Source of the DNA: CAYUNA01 sp047629355
Lineage (GTDB): Bacteria > Bacteroidota > Bacteroidia > Chitinophagales > Saprospiraceae
DNA length: 21,843 bases
Direction of reading: 5' to 3'
Assembly (NCBI GenBank): GCA_047629355.1
Contig: JBLHWU010000103.1
Span: 1 to 21,843, forward strand
Positions 1 through 7,604 of the stretch are shown one piece after another; position 1 is the first letter of the stretch, and each line of letters starts with the position of its first letter. Under the pieces are notes generated by a model. That model searched no databases and had not been told where the DNA came from. It worked only from the letters and a program-made list of their open reading frames with translations. A program made the position numbers and the translations under genes.

Positions 1-36
1 TTGAAGCTCGAAAATCTTGCGATTTTCTCGCTTCTC
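1..36 (+). repeat. 3' fragment of three-hairpin dispersed repeat
   Basis: The first 31 bases match 16042-16072 with a single difference, and the first 18 are identical to 15755-15772. The fragment itself folds: GAAAATC pairs with GATTTTC across a 4-base loop, and GAAGC pairs with GCTTC outside a two-base internal loop. It is the last of the three hairpins of the repeat described at 15951-16076; the rest of this copy would lie before the window. Confidence 0.7.
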
Positions 37-94
37 AACTGTCAAAACATGCAAATATCAATTCATATTATGATTTTTATTTTTTGTCGGGTCA

Positions 95-234
95 AGTAAA
101 AATCTTTAGACGAAATTTTTTCGATAGTTTTCTTTAAAAATTGATTGAATAGTCCCTCGATTGAAGCCATTTTTAAAAAAAAATAGCAAAAAAGATGTTT
201 GAAAACTATCGAATTAATTAACACGCGTTACTTA
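95..234. repeat. long imperfect inverted repeat, AGTAA/TTACT ends
   Basis: Outer ends AAGTAA (95-100) and TTACTT (229-234) are complementary. Inside them, TTCGATAGTTTTC (120-132) pairs perfectly with GAAAACTATCGAA (201-213), and TTTAAAAAT (133-141) pairs with ATTTTTAAA (169-177), with a 23-base bulge on the right side. The element is bracketed by the direct repeat GGGTCAAGT at 89-97 and 239-247, which could be a target-site duplication. No protein-coding gene is visible in 1-357; the rest of that stretch is AT-rich without further structure. Confidence 0.55.
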
Positions 235-357
235 ATTGGGGTCAAGTCTCAAAGTTATGGTAAAAATCGGGAATATTAAAGCAATGGTAAATAAAAAATG
301 AAGAGAAATCAAAAATGGGCAAATAGTTGTCAAAACATCTAAAATAGAGGATTACCA

Positions 358-1083
358 CTAATTTTCTAAATTCTTCAACATCAATCCCCGAACTTTCTCC
401 ATCAATTTCGGCAAATCCTTCAATTCCAACCCAGTTGTTTCTATCGGTTTTGACCAAACTACATCCACCACGCCTGGCAATAAATTATAGGCCCCTTTTC
501 CAGAAATTCGCTCAATTCCAACGATGGTTTGTACTGCAATTGGCGTCCCTGTCTGTATCGCTAATCTGAATGCGCCTTTTTGAAAAGGCTGTAACAACTC
601 ATCCGTTTGGTTGCGCGTCCCCTCAGGATATAGAAAAATAGAATAGCCTTCTTTCATCGTTTTTTGCAAATATTGAATGCTCTTGCGCCGCGACTCCGCA
701 TTGCCTCTATCTACCAAGACACACAGCCGCCGAACAATGAGCCCAAAAATTGGAACTTGCGTTAACTCCTTCTTCGCTAAGTATTTATAAGCTTTTGGAA
801 ACGCCATCGCATTCAGCATAAAATCAACATCTGAGACATGATTGCTAACAATAATGTAGGATTGATTGTAGTCGAGTAGCTGGCGTCCATTGATTTTGAC
901 CCAAGTAAGCGTCAGGAAAAAATATAGTCGCGTATAGACATGATGAAAAAACCAAATCAAGTGCCGATGCCCGCTTTCTGGTAAAATAAAAAATGCCAAT
1001 AGGATGAAAGGGATTAAAATCAGCCAAATCAAAAAGAAGACGAGTAAGCCGTAGATTGCCCAGATTTTTCTTAATAAGTTCAT
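358..1083 (-). CDS. plsC: 1-acyl-sn-glycerol-3-phosphate acyltransferase (PlsC family)
   Basis: Predicted to transfer an acyl chain to lysophosphatidic acid, giving phosphatidic acid, at the cytoplasmic membrane. With the start at 1083 the protein has 241 residues, normal for the family. Residues 9-35 form one or two hydrophobic segments that anchor it. The catalytic HX4D motif is at H82/D87 (NHVSDVD), and the substrate-phosphate motif PEGTR is at 153-157. A longer frame opens at 1119, but that Met lies inside a hairpin repeat and adds 12 charged residues before the natural hydrophobic N-terminus, so 1083 is preferred. Upstream on the same strand lies glycerol kinase, a fitting neighbour because it supplies glycerol-3-phosphate, but 169 bases with a structured repeat separate them, so co-transcription is uncertain. 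Another lysophospholipid substrate is possible. Confidence 0.88.
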   Translation of the reverse strand: MNLLRKIWAIYGLLVFFLIWLILIPFILLAFFILPESGHRHLIWFFHHVYTRLYFFLTLTWVKINGRQLLDYNQSYIIVSNHVSDVDFMLNAMAFPKAYKYLAKKELTQVPIFGLIVRRLCVLVDRGNAESRRKSIQYLQKTMKEGYSIFLYPEGTRNQTDELLQPFQKGAFRLAIQTGTPIAVQTIVGIERISGKGAYNLLPGVVDVVWSKPIETTGLELKDLPKLMEKVRGLMLKNLEN

Positions 1084-1104
1084 TGTCTTGAGTTTTTTAC
1101 AGAG

Positions 1105-1252
1105 GAGTTTGAGGGGCAAGACAGATTTTGCAGAAATCTGTCTTACCCCTCAAAAAAAACACTCGCGCTGCCGCAGGCAGTGCGTAATAATTTTATTGAA
1201 GCGAGATAATTGATGATTTTTTTCACTCCACAAAATTAACTTATCTCGCTTT
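1105..1252 (+). repeat. three-hairpin dispersed repeat, copy A
   Basis: Hairpin 1: 1108-1128 pairs with 1134-1154 at 20 of 21 positions, loop TGCAG. Hairpin 2: CGCGCTGCC (1164-1172) pairs with GGCAGTGCG (1176-1184) through a GCA loop, including one G-T pair. Hairpin 3: AAGCGAGATAA (1199-1209) pairs with TTATCTCGCTT (1241-1251) around a 31-base loop. It fills the gap between the glpK stop codon and the acyltransferase start. It may act as a 3'-end or processing structure for glpK, or be a mobile repeat; the same plan recurs at 15664-15792 and 15951-16076. Confidence 0.75.
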
Positions 1253-2740
1253 CTATTCTTCCCAACCCATCGTTCGCTGGACTGCTTTTTGCCAACCTTT
1301 ATACAGCTTTGCTTGCTTTTCCTCCTTCATTATTGGTTTAAAAGTAGTATCCAACTGCCAGTTTTTCTTAATTTCCTCTCGTTTCCAAAACCCAACAGCG
1401 AAGGCTGCCAAGTATGCTGCACCCAAAGCTGTCGTCTCTACAATTTTAGGACGTTCCACTTCTGTATTCAAAATATCTGCTTGAAATTGCATTAATAAAT
1501 TATTGTTACTCGCGCCACCATCAACTCGCAAAGTGGTTAACGTCACACCCGAATCTTGTTCCATTGCGGTCAAAACGTCACGCGTTTGATATGCTAAAGA
1601 TTCCAAAGTAGCTCGAATCAAATGGGCTTTGGATGTTCCACGAGTCAAACCAAAAATTGCCCCTCGGGCATACATGTCCCAATATGGTGCACCTAAACCT
1701 GCGAAGGCTGGCACGACGTAAACGCCATCCGTATCTTCGACTTTCATTGCATAAAATTCGGAATCTGGTGCGGAGTCAATCAACTTCAATCCGTCGCGCA
1801 ACCATTGTATCGCTGCACCCGCAATAAATACGCTGCCTTCGAGTGCATAAGTGATTTTGCCATCGATGCCCCAGGCAATGGTGGTGAGCAATCCATTTTC
1901 AGATTTGACGGGTGTTTCGCCAGTATTCATGAGCATAAAACAACCTGTACCATAAGTATTTTTAGCCATCCCTTCTTCATAGCAGGCTTGTCCAAATAAG
2001 GCAGCTTGTTGGTCACCTGCGATACCTGCGATTGGAATTTCTCCACCCAAAAGATAAGCCGAAGTTTTGCTATAAATCTCACTGGAGGGTCTTACTTCTG
2101 GTAAAATTGCGGCTGGGACCTTCAAGATTTCTAATAACTTTTTATCCCATTTCAATTCTCGAATATTGTACATCAATGTTCGAGAAGCATTGGTATAATC
2201 GGTAATGTGGATTTCGCCGCCCGTCAATTTCCAAACCAACCAAGAGTCAATCGTTCCGAATAGCAATTCTCCTTTTTCTGCTTTTTCACGTGCACCTTCC
2301 ACATTGTCCAATAGCCAGTTGACTTTTGTACCTGAAAAATAGGCGTCTACGACCAAACCAGTATTGTGTTTAATATAATCTTCGTGTCCGTCGGCTTTGA
2401 GTTGGTCACAAAAGGAAGCAGTTCGGCGGTCTTGCCAAACGATAGCATTGTGAATTGGTTCGCCTGATTTTTTATCCCAGATGAGGGTGGTTTCGCGTTG
2501 GTTGGTGATGCCGATGGCGGCGATTTCAGCGGCGGAAACTTGGTTATTTTTTAAAACATTTTGTGCAACTTCTAATTGCGTTTTCCAAATTTCATTGGCG
2601 TTGTGTTCCACCCAGCCTGCTTTTGGAAATATTTGTGTAAATTCTTGTTGCTCACTGGCGAAGATATTGCCATTTTTATCAAACAAAATAGCACGAGAAG
2701 AGGTCGTGCCTTGGTCTAAGGCGAGGATATATTTTGGCAT
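1253..2740 (-). CDS. glpK: glycerol kinase
   Basis: Phosphorylates glycerol with ATP to sn-glycerol-3-phosphate in the cytoplasm, the entry step for glycerol use and for phospholipid backbone supply. The 495 residues match the usual length of FGGY-family glycerol kinases. Visible marks are the N-terminal phosphate-binding loop LALDQGTTSSR (7-16), the glycerol-contacting NQRETT (80-85) and VWQDRRT (101-107), the catalytic aspartate in AGDQQAALFG (D243), the ATP-site GTGCF, the segment GAPYWD, and the C-terminal FGGY-like stretch with DGGASNN. The DQGTTSSR/NQRETT combination points to glycerol rather than xylulose or gluconate kinase. No glpF or glpD is next to it here. A TATATTTG motif lies 38 bases before the start. 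Confidence 0.97.
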   Translation of the reverse strand: MPKYILALDQGTTSSRAILFDKNGNIFASEQQEFTQIFPKAGWVEHNANEIWKTQLEVAQNVLKNNQVSAAEIAAIGITNQRETTLIWDKKSGEPIHNAIVWQDRRTASFCDQLKADGHEDYIKHNTGLVVDAYFSGTKVNWLLDNVEGAREKAEKGELLFGTIDSWLVWKLTGGEIHITDYTNASRTLMYNIRELKWDKKLLEILKVPAAILPEVRPSSEIYSKTSAYLLGGEIPIAGIAGDQQAALFGQACYEEGMAKNTYGTGCFMLMNTGETPVKSENGLLTTIAWGIDGKITYALEGSVFIAGAAIQWLRDGLKLIDSAPDSEFYAMKVEDTDGVYVVPAFAGLGAPYWDMYARGAIFGLTRGTSKAHLIRATLESLAYQTRDVLTAMEQDSGVTLTTLRVDGGASNNNLLMQFQADILNTEVERPKIVETTALGAAYLAAFAVGFWKREEIKKNWQLDTTFKPIMKEEKQAKLYKGWQKAVQRTMGWEE

Positions 2741-2778
2741 AATTGCTTCGTTTTGTGTTGATTGTATTCAAAAGAAGG

Positions 2779-2786
2779 CAAATATA
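2779..2786 (-). promoter_or_regulatory. candidate -7 promoter element of glpK
   Basis: Read on the minus strand the bases are TATATTTG, an exact match to the Bacteroidota -7 consensus TAnnTTTG, ending 38 bases before the glpK ATG. No clear TTG -33 box is found at the usual 19-20 base spacing, so this is a tentative call. Confidence 0.4.
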
Positions 2787-2800
2787 GCAAAATCAAGTTG

Positions 2801-2828
2801 GATATTTGGATGTTTAGATATTTGGATG
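2801..2828. repeat. short direct repeat with 16-base period
   Basis: GATATTTGGATG occurs at 2801-2812 and again at 2817-2828, separated by TTTA; the units resemble an eight-base pattern TTTGGATG/TTTAGATA. Such short tandem units are common filler in Bacteroidota intergenic DNA. It lies just upstream of the candidate glpK promoter. Confidence 0.5.
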
Positions 2829-2847
2829 CATTTCAAAATTTTGCACC

Positions 2848-2882
2848 AATTAAGGAGGTTACTTCAAGTAACCTCCTTAATT
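2848..2882. terminator. perfect 17-bp inverted repeat, possible terminator
   Basis: The arms at 2848-2864 and 2866-2882 are perfectly complementary around one central base; core GGAGGTTACTT. It lies 86 bases downstream of the stop of the type B T9SS gene (minus strand) and upstream of glpK. There is no long T-run on either side, so it may be a terminator or processing stem rather than a textbook intrinsic terminator. The neighbouring 2930-2966 is rich in TTCCAAA-like units. Confidence 0.5.
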
Positions 2883-2968
2883 TAACTCGCTTACCGAAGA
2901 ATGAGGTAAACCTGAATATTTAGATTTTTGACACTTCCAAAATTCCAAAAATTTAAAGTTCCAAACTA

Positions 2969-5344
2969 CTATTTCATAATTGTAAAATCTCCATAAACCG
3001 TTTCTTTTACTCCATCAATACGTTCGTAAGTTAATTTATAAACATAGACCGCACGCGGCGCGTTTTTACTTCTAAATTGACCATCCCAACCTAAATACAA
3101 TTGATTTGGTGGGAAATCTTGGCGCGTAAATAGTTGATTGCCCCAACGGTCAAAAATGGTAAAATCGCGGATAATTTCGATGTTTTGTTTAGCAAAAACT
3201 GCTAAATAATCATTGTCGCCATCACCATTTGGGGTAAAAACATTCGGTACATAAACCCCATCATCTTTACTAATGAAAATTGTCATGCCATCTTGCGCCG
3301 TACAGCCATTTTTATCTTTGACAATGATGCCAACTGAGGTCGTTTCCATCGGTGAAATATAGGGTGCTAAGCAATCGCTACACGAAAGCGCATCTGGATT
3401 TATCCATTGATAGGAGATGATATTTGGCGTAACGAGGGCTTGTATTTGAAAACTATCACCGAGTTCTGCTTCAATATTATCAGGCAAAATGACGAGTGGT
3501 TCTTCTGGATGTTCTACTAAAACGGTCGTGTCAGTTTTACAACCGTTGACATCTTCTACAACGATGTCAAAAAGACCAGATTCTAAGTTTTGAAAACTTG
3601 GTAAATCTATAATTGAGGTAAAAATTTGACCATTGATGTCAAATGTAAAAGGCGCAGTACCGCTTTCGACTCCATCAATATAAATTGCGCCATCGCTATC
3701 GCCAAAGCAAGTCACAGAATCCACTTCTAAAAATAGAGCAGTCGGATTCGGTACGACGTTGACCATAAAGGTATCGAAAACTTCGCAAGCATCTTTGTGT
3801 ACAATGAAAAGGGAAAATTCAGGAATGTTACCATCGGCTGTAATTGACCGCACAGGGCTGCTTGACCCATCATTCCAATTGTACACACAACCCTCACAAG
3901 GACTGACGGTGGCATCAACTTCGATTTGTTCGCCTTCACAAATGAACTCAATGTCTGGAAGTTCGGGAGAGAAAATCTGACAACCTGTACGAACAATCCA
4001 AGCGTCATTCATTCCTCTGTTGAAACCAGATTTATCTGGACTAACAGCTGATTGAGAATGTCCCCCAATGATATATCCGCCGCCGATAGCCTGAATAATT
4101 TTAGTGCAAGAATCTTCTTGGTCGCCACCAAATGATTGGTCCCAGAGTACGTCTCCTACTGAATTTAGATGTAAAATCCAATAATCATTTACACCTAAAC
4201 TATTCGATGTTTTTGTACCAATAGAATCCGATTCAGAAACGCCAATCACGATATAATTACCCAACTGATTTTGTACGGCAGAGTAGCCCCAATCCAGTTT
4301 TTGACCACCATATCTTTTTTCCCAAATCTTATTTCCGTTCTGGTCAATCTTCATCAATAACATATCTTCTGCTCCAAAACCTAGAGAATCAACTGCTTCT
4401 TCTCCGACACCCATACCAAAAAACTCATCGGCATCTGTCATTCCAATAATCAAGAAATTATCATCAACCGTCGGAACAATATCCAAAATTGCATCTTGAT
4501 TCCCGCCACCTTTTGCTTTTTCCCAAAGGATGTTGCCGCTGATGTCAATTTTAAAATAAAACCAATCATTGCCAAAAGCAGGGTCGGTAAAATCCAAGGA
4601 TTCCCAAGATTCTCCACCAATGATAAAGCCGTTATCAGAAGTACAGACCACCGAGGTAGGTTTGTGTTTTACATCACTGTTGTGGGTATATTTTCTATCC
4701 CAGATTATTTCTAAGTTTTCATCCAAATGAAATGCCCACATCTGGGAAGGAGGGAAAGGAAAGGTCAAAAAATCTCCTTGAGCATCATGTTCTTCCGCAA
4801 TGATTAAATATCGACCGTCAGGTGTTTGCGTAATATTGGCTGCCTCATCGTAATTTGGACTGCCAAAACGCTTTTGCTTTAAAATATTTCCATCAGTATC
4901 GACTTTAACTACCCAAATATCGGATGAACCAAAACCCGCAGATTCCATCACTCCATCCATCGGTGAGATTGTAGAAGCTACAAAAACAATATTGCCATCA
5001 TTAGAACGAATGACATTATGAATGCGGTCAAAACCACTACCACCATAGCGTCTGTCCTTCAAAAATACGCCACTGGTATCTAACCAAATTAGCATCGCAT
5101 CGCCAGCGCCATAAAAATCACTTGTTAAATCGTAGCTGACTCCAGAGCTTGTATATCCACCAAAAACATATTGGTTTATTTCAGGCAATGGCACAATACC
5201 ATTCTGTTCTTCCCAAATAGAGCCGCCAACTGTTGTTTCCCACAAAATACCAAATTGTGTAAAAGATAAGAAAGGAATCCCCATAAATACTACAAAAAAG
5301 GAGAACCATAAGGGCGTTACCCTTTTATTTTGGTTCATGCTCAT
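2969..5344 (-). CDS. T9SS type B surface protein with SprB-like repeat and CHU_C domain
   Basis: Predicted secreted protein of 791 residues, exported by Sec and then by the Type IX secretion system to the cell surface. A signal peptide covers about 1-29, ending SFTQ. Residues 35-455 hold several repeats of roughly 50-65 residues with the pattern GNIxWExxxGG ... DGGYIIGGxS ... DxWxxxxDxxG, likely blades of a beta-propeller-like domain. A Cys-rich Ig/PKD-like part follows (CEGEQIEV ... CEGCVYNW). Next comes a SprB-type repeat (CFGDSDGAIYI ... VEDVNGCKTD), then a second Ig-like segment. The last ~95 residues, starting VPNVFTPNGDGDND with IFDRWGNQLF and GWDG, are the gliding-motility-associated CHU_C/type B sorting domain. 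Two Met codons (residues 1 and 3) are possible starts. The function is probably adhesion or surface-layer related; no catalytic motif is seen. Confidence 0.9.
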   Translation of the reverse strand: MSMNQNKRVTPLWFSFFVVFMGIPFLSFTQFGILWETTVGGSIWEEQNGIVPLPEINQYVFGGYTSSGVSYDLTSDFYGAGDAMLIWLDTSGVFLKDRRYGGSGFDRIHNVIRSNDGNIVFVASTISPMDGVMESAGFGSSDIWVVKVDTDGNILKQKRFGSPNYDEAANITQTPDGRYLIIAEEHDAQGDFLTFPFPPSQMWAFHLDENLEIIWDRKYTHNSDVKHKPTSVVCTSDNGFIIGGESWESLDFTDPAFGNDWFYFKIDISGNILWEKAKGGGNQDAILDIVPTVDDNFLIIGMTDADEFFGMGVGEEAVDSLGFGAEDMLLMKIDQNGNKIWEKRYGGQKLDWGYSAVQNQLGNYIVIGVSESDSIGTKTSNSLGVNDYWILHLNSVGDVLWDQSFGGDQEDSCTKIIQAIGGGYIIGGHSQSAVSPDKSGFNRGMNDAWIVRTGCQIFSPELPDIEFICEGEQIEVDATVSPCEGCVYNWNDGSSSPVRSITADGNIPEFSLFIVHKDACEVFDTFMVNVVPNPTALFLEVDSVTCFGDSDGAIYIDGVESGTAPFTFDINGQIFTSIIDLPSFQNLESGLFDIVVEDVNGCKTDTTVLVEHPEEPLVILPDNIEAELGDSFQIQALVTPNIISYQWINPDALSCSDCLAPYISPMETTSVGIIVKDKNGCTAQDGMTIFISKDDGVYVPNVFTPNGDGDNDYLAVFAKQNIEIIRDFTIFDRWGNQLFTRQDFPPNQLYLGWDGQFRSKNAPRAVYVYKLTYERIDGVKETVYGDFTIMK

Positions 5345-5406
5345 AATTTTTGTTTTTTAATTTTTTACAAATGCGACTGACGGCATTTAAATATAAAGTG
5401 GGGGGA

Positions 5407-5426
5407 GGTGAAATTATCATTTCACC
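5407..5426. promoter_or_regulatory. short palindrome upstream of T9SS type B gene
   Basis: GGTGAAAT and ATTTCACC pair perfectly across the loop TATC. The site sits 62 bases before the start codon of the minus-strand T9SS gene, a position suitable for an operator or a leader hairpin. No regulator can be named. Confidence 0.35.
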
Positions 5427-5645
5427 TAAGGGAAGATGATAGAGATGTATGTGTCAGACGCTAATTCTTTTTGTTAAAATTTGTTTGGTGGTATAAAGGT
5501 ATTTCCATTTGTTGAATTTACCAAAAAAAAAAGAGACCCTATATTGCGTTTTAAGGGGGAAACAAGGAAATATCCTGTTTAGTTGTGCAGTGTTCTGCGT
5601 AAATATACTGACGAGTTTGTATAGGTAATCGGAGTAGCTGAATTG
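5427..5645. other. intergenic stretch, nothing recognised
   Basis: No ORF with coding character, RNA gene or clear repeat is seen between the palindrome at 5407-5426 and the stem-loop at 5646-5699. It contains a ten-base A-run (about 5523-5532) and is otherwise plain AT-rich DNA. Confidence 0.4.
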
Positions 5646-5699
5646 TTAAATGACTATATTGTGTTAAGCCCAATCAAGGAAAACAATATAGCCATTTAA
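5646..5699 (-). terminator. stem-loop after the SBP-OmpA gene
   Basis: TTAAATGACTATATTGT (5646-5662) pairs with ACAATATAGCCATTTAA (5683-5699) at 16 of 17 positions, loop 20 bases. It begins 16 bases after the stop of the minus-strand gene at 5716, the right place for a transcription end of the 9982-to-5716 gene group. The lack of a strong T-run leaves the mechanism open. Confidence 0.6.
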
Positions 5700-5715
5700 T
5701 AATTAAGCCAAGAAA

Positions 5716-7326
5716 TTAATCTCGAATCAGTTCAAAGTCAGTCCGTCGGTTTTTCGATTTTCCTTTCGCAGAATTATTGCTTGCAACTGGTTTGTCTGGT
5801 CCATTTCCAATTACAATAATCCGATTGGGTGCAACATTGTGTTCATTTACTAAATACGTTTTTACCGCTTCTGCACGTCTTTTGGACAAAGCTACATTGG
5901 AGTCATGATTACCCACATTATCCGTATTTCCTTCAATTCGAATTCGAGAATTACCAAACGCTTTCGCAATATCCACAAACTCCTTGTCGATGATATTTTG
6001 TGCATTCGGGTCCAACTGATATTCGCCAGAACGGAAGTTGATACTCACCCGTTTGGTCGCAACGGCTGTTTTCGTTTTCGCTTCTTTATCCGAAATTTTC
6101 GTAAAAGATTTCGCTTCCTCAGACGCTTGTTCTGGACCATTTAGCCCTCTAGCACTTTTCACTAAACTAGAATTTGAAATCAATCGCCAGCTTGGTGCAG
6201 CGCCTTCAATCACCCCCAATCCGCTATATACAGTATTCATTCGACCATATAATTTTTCACCAGTCACCCCGTTATAATCGCGATTGATACCAAAGAAATT
6301 TTCATTATCACCGTGTGTACACAAGCGTACATTATTAATCGCATCGACTGCCCAATCTTCATCAACTCCTTCAAAGTTAGCTGCCAAAATTTTCGCTGCT
6401 TTGCGTTTATTTGCTTCGTTGCTATTGATTTCTGCCGCGCCTTTCATCCAACCTTCATATAGTTGTTGCAATTGTTTTCGATTGTTGTCAATGAATTCTT
6501 TTTTAGCAAAAAATACATCTGCAATAATGTGCGAAGCCGATTTTGTACTCTGTAAAACCCGTGAACCCGCTACTGCTTCCAAACAAGCTGCATCATCTGG
6601 ACTCCAAACTACTGCTGCTTCCACCTGCTGATTTTTAAAAGCATCCGCTGCATCGATTGCACTACCAAAGAACGACAATTTGACATCAGATGGCTTCAAT
6701 CCACCGGCTTCTAATAGCCAAAGTAAGAAAGAGTGAGACGGCGTCAATTCTGCTACCGCAATTTTTTTGCCGCGCAAATCCGAAACCGAATTAATACCTC
6801 GTTGCACAACAATCGCGTCACCACCACGGGACCAATCCGCTTGAAAAACCACTTCTGGCTGATATTGCGACAATGCGCCTGCTTCCGTTGGAAATGCGTC
6901 AATTGTTGCCCACAACAAATCAACATCGCCTCGTTTCCAAGCTTCTCGAGAAGGAACAAAATCGTCCAATACCTTAAATTCTACCTGAAAACCGTAGTCT
7001 TTATAAAATCGCGAGTTTTTGTTCGCTTTGAAGCCTTCGTTGAAATATTGACCACCTGCGTAGCCACCCCAAGTTACCACACCGATTTTGATAATATCAT
7101 CACTATTGCTTGAATTAGATGCGTTATTATTTGAGTTGTTCGAACTACTATTTCCGTTATTAGTAGTTGTAGATTCATTGCTCGAATTGTCAACGTTTTC
7201 TGCCTGGTTTTGCAAATCTCGGCCAGCAGAAGTATTGTCTAAGAGCCATTTCCCACCAAAAACAATCGCCGCTACAATCGCAATGGTTAAAAGTAATTTT
7301 GAAAATGGTGTAAGTCGTTTTGCCAT
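5716..7326 (-). CDS. membrane-anchored solute-binding protein fused to OmpA peptidoglycan-binding domain
   Basis: 536 residues in four parts. Residues 11-29 are a hydrophobic helix after a basic start (MAKR), with no clear cleavage site, so probably an uncleaved inner-membrane anchor. Residues 46-75 are an Asn/Ser-rich flexible linker. Residues 78-385 are a type 2 periplasmic solute-binding fold of the NMT1/nitrate-taurine-phosphate kind (IKIGVVTWGGYAGGQ, DLLWATIDAFP, DLRGKKIAVAELTPSHSFLLWLLEAGG written here only in part: DLRGKKIAV, AAVVWSPDD). Residues 425-536 are an OmpA C-terminal domain with TDNVG (468-472), LSKRRAEAV (480-488) and the NRR triad (526-528), the marks of peptidoglycan binding. 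No ABC permease or ATPase lies nearby, which argues for sensing or tethering rather than transport. It is the last gene of the same-strand set starting at 9982; a 276-base leader contains two inverted repeats. Domain calls are firm, the ligand is unknown. Confidence 0.85.
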   Translation of the reverse strand: MAKRLTPFSKLLLTIAIVAAIVFGGKWLLDNTSAGRDLQNQAENVDNSSNESTTTNNGNSSSNNSNNNASNSSNSDDIIKIGVVTWGGYAGGQYFNEGFKANKNSRFYKDYGFQVEFKVLDDFVPSREAWKRGDVDLLWATIDAFPTEAGALSQYQPEVVFQADWSRGGDAIVVQRGINSVSDLRGKKIAVAELTPSHSFLLWLLEAGGLKPSDVKLSFFGSAIDAADAFKNQQVEAAVVWSPDDAACLEAVAGSRVLQSTKSASHIIADVFFAKKEFIDNNRKQLQQLYEGWMKGAAEINSNEANKRKAAKILAANFEGVDEDWAVDAINNVRLCTHGDNENFFGINRDYNGVTGEKLYGRMNTVYSGLGVIEGAAPSWRLISNSSLVKSARGLNGPEQASEEAKSFTKISDKEAKTKTAVATKRVSINFRSGEYQLDPNAQNIIDKEFVDIAKAFGNSRIRIEGNTDNVGNHDSNVALSKRRAEAVKTYLVNEHNVAPNRIIVIGNGPDKPVASNNSAKGKSKNRRTDFELIRD

Positions 7327-7390
7327 GATAAATAAATTAAGATATTTTGAAATTAAGAAAAATCTAAGTTAATGCGAATTGAGCGGGTCA

Positions 7391-7421
7391 CGTTTACTAA
7401 CCTTTCAAAGTTTAGTAAACG
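7391..7421. promoter_or_regulatory. 10-bp inverted repeat in leader of SBP-OmpA gene
   Basis: CGTTTACTAA (7391-7400) pairs perfectly with TTAGTAAACG (7412-7421); the centre CTTTCAAAG is itself palindromic. It lies 65 bases before the start of the minus-strand gene and is not followed by a T-run, so it looks more like an operator or leader stem than a terminator. Confidence 0.45.
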
Positions 7422-7444
7422 TTTATTACAAGAGCTATTTCGTT

Positions 7445-7604
7445 AGTAACGATAAAAAAATAACTCCGCCATTTAGACAGGGCAAATTTCCCTCATTTTT
7501 CACTTGAAATCAGTCAAAGTATCAACAATTATCCTTCTTTCAAGTAAAAACTGAGAAAAATTATCGACTGTCTAAATGGGGAATTTATTCTTTCACCGTT
7601 ACTT
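7445..7604. repeat. long imperfect hairpin, AGTAACG/CGTTACT ends
   Basis: Ends AGTAACG (7445-7451) and CGTTACT (7597-7603) pair; CCATTTAGACAG (7470-7481) pairs perfectly with CTGTCTAAATGG (7568-7579); further in, CACTTGAAA near 7501 faces TTTCAAGT near 7538. The right end runs into the stop codon of the PspA-like gene. Its sequence can be aligned with 18567-18727: both read ACGAT..AATAACT..GCCATT in the left arm and AGAAAAATTA ... ATGG..AA.TTATT in the right arm. Likely a member of a dispersed hairpin family rather than a site unique to this operon. Confidence 0.65.

Noticed and set aside
1084..1119. Upstream extension of the PlsC-family gene to a Met at 1119
   Set aside because: The added codons lie in the stem of a repeat hairpin and put a charged stretch before the natural hydrophobic N-terminus; the Met at 1083 gives a typical protein.
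2481..2885. 134-codon frame on the plus strand
   Set aside because: It lies mostly opposite glpK, whose product is clearly real, and has no recognisable protein features.
6284..7113. Plus-strand frames opposite the SBP-OmpA gene
   Set aside because: Antisense frames of a well-supported gene; Cys/Arg/Ser-rich products without domains.
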